From Bacteroidota bacterium (GTDB lineage: Bacteria; Bacteroidota; Bacteroidia; Flavobacteriales; Flavobacteriaceae): a stretch of 5,806 nucleotides of DNA. The notes beneath the pieces were generated by a model that was given only the letters and a program-made list of their open reading frames with translations, was not told the DNA's origin and made no database searches. The DNA is taken from contig CANKLD010000084.1 in assembly GCA_947483095.1 (NCBI GenBank), positions 1-5,806 of the forward strand, read 5' to 3'. Within the stretch, counting starts at the first letter, position 1, and each line of letters opens with the position of its first letter. The translations under genes were made by a program, and so were the position numbers. Of this stretch, positions 5,376 through 5,806 are shown one piece after another.

Positions 5376-5806
5376 ATGAACTACGAAAATATCTTAGTTT
5401 TTCAAGAAACAAACATCGCAAAGGTAACTATCAATCGACCTACAAAGTTGAACGCATTAAATAAAGCAACCATTTTAGAATTACACGAAGCCTTTAAAAC
5501 ATTAGAAAATAATAAAGAAATTCGAGTAATAATTCTAACGGGAAGTGGCGATAAAGCATTTGTAGCGGGTGCGGATATTTCAGAATTTGCTAATTTTTCT
5601 GAATCCGAAGGAGCTGATTTGGCTTTGCAAGGACAAGCCGTTTTATTTGATTTTATCGAAAATTTATCAACACCCGTAATAGCCGCAATCAATGGATTTG
5701 CCTTGGGCGGAGGATTAGAATTGGCCATGTCTTGTCATTTTAGAGTGGCTTCTGAAAACGCAAAAATGGGATTGCCAGAAGTTTCACTTGGGGTAATTCC
5801 AGGTTA
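5376..5806 (+). CDS. Enoyl-CoA hydratase/isomerase family protein (partial, 3' end outside window)
   Basis: Crotonase-superfamily enzyme, most likely hydrating 2-trans-enoyl-CoA in fatty acid or related acyl-CoA breakdown. 143 codons plus two bases are present, about 55% of a typical 260-residue protein. The start MNYENILVFQETNIAKVTIN is typical. Visible motifs are NRPTKLNALN (20-29), the oxyanion-hole segment AFVAGADISEF (61-71), NGFALGGGLELAMSC (106-120) with the second oxyanion glycine, and MGLPEVSLGVIPG (131-143). Glu115 and Glu135 correspond to the two catalytic glutamates of classical hydratases (Glu144 and Glu164 of rat mitochondrial hydratase), which supports hydratase rather than isomerase activity. 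The ATG lies 10 bp after the histidine kinase stop, so the two are probably co-transcribed; a functional link between them is not evident. Confidence 0.95.
   Translation, partial: MNYENILVFQETNIAKVTINRPTKLNALNKATILELHEAFKTLENNKEIRVIILTGSGDKAFVAGADISEFANFSESEGADLALQGQAVLFDFIENLSTPVIAAINGFALGGGLELAMSCHFRVASENAKMGLPEVSLGVIPG

Noticed and set aside
5402..5728. Open frame of 108 codons on the minus strand
   Set aside because: It is antisense to the enoyl-CoA hydratase gene, which has all expected motifs; the reverse product has no recognisable family wording.

Overview
The window is an AT-rich chromosomal segment, most likely from a Flavobacterium-like member of the Bacteroidota. The evidence is the low GC, the protein sequences, the near absence of Shine-Dalgarno sequences with A-rich leaders before start codons, and boxes resembling the Bacteroidota sigma factor -7 element (TAnnTTTG). 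No rRNA, tRNA, CRISPR array, insertion sequence or phage gene is visible.

Layout. (1) 1-989, minus strand: most of hemA (glutamyl-tRNA reductase, first committed step of C5-pathway tetrapyrrole synthesis), with its 3' end outside the window. (2) 990-1216: a 227-bp divergent intergenic region with candidate promoters for both directions and a perfect 8-bp inverted repeat (1152-1172). (3) 1217-2089, plus: an AraC-family regulator with PchR-like C-terminal wording. (4) 2159-3184, plus: hemH (ferrochelatase), carrying a cysteine-rich insert that could hold an Fe-S cluster. (5) 3185-3254: a strong palindromic hairpin built from tandem octamers. (6) 3255-3812, plus: a HemJ/CopD-like membrane protein, the likely protoporphyrinogen IX oxidase. 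(7) 3813-3898: a short gap with a degenerate heptanucleotide tandem repeat. (8) 3899-5365, plus: a membrane sensor histidine kinase of NtrY-like type. (9) 5376-5806, plus: the first part of an enoyl-CoA hydratase/isomerase family gene, cut by the window end.

How it fits together. hemA, hemJ and hemH cover the first committed step and the last two steps of heme synthesis. The presence of HemJ suggests the classical protoporphyrin branch. The AraC regulator sits between hemA and hemH, so it is a good candidate for a local iron- or heme-responsive regulator, but this is inference from position and family resemblance. The histidine kinase and the hydratase are only 10 bp apart and probably co-transcribed; no response regulator is visible here.

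This looks like an ordinary housekeeping locus. I do not see a new multi-gene system. The points worth a second look are the ferrochelatase cysteine insert, the inverted repeats in the hemA-araC and araC-hemH gaps, and the two small repeat elements flanking hemJ.
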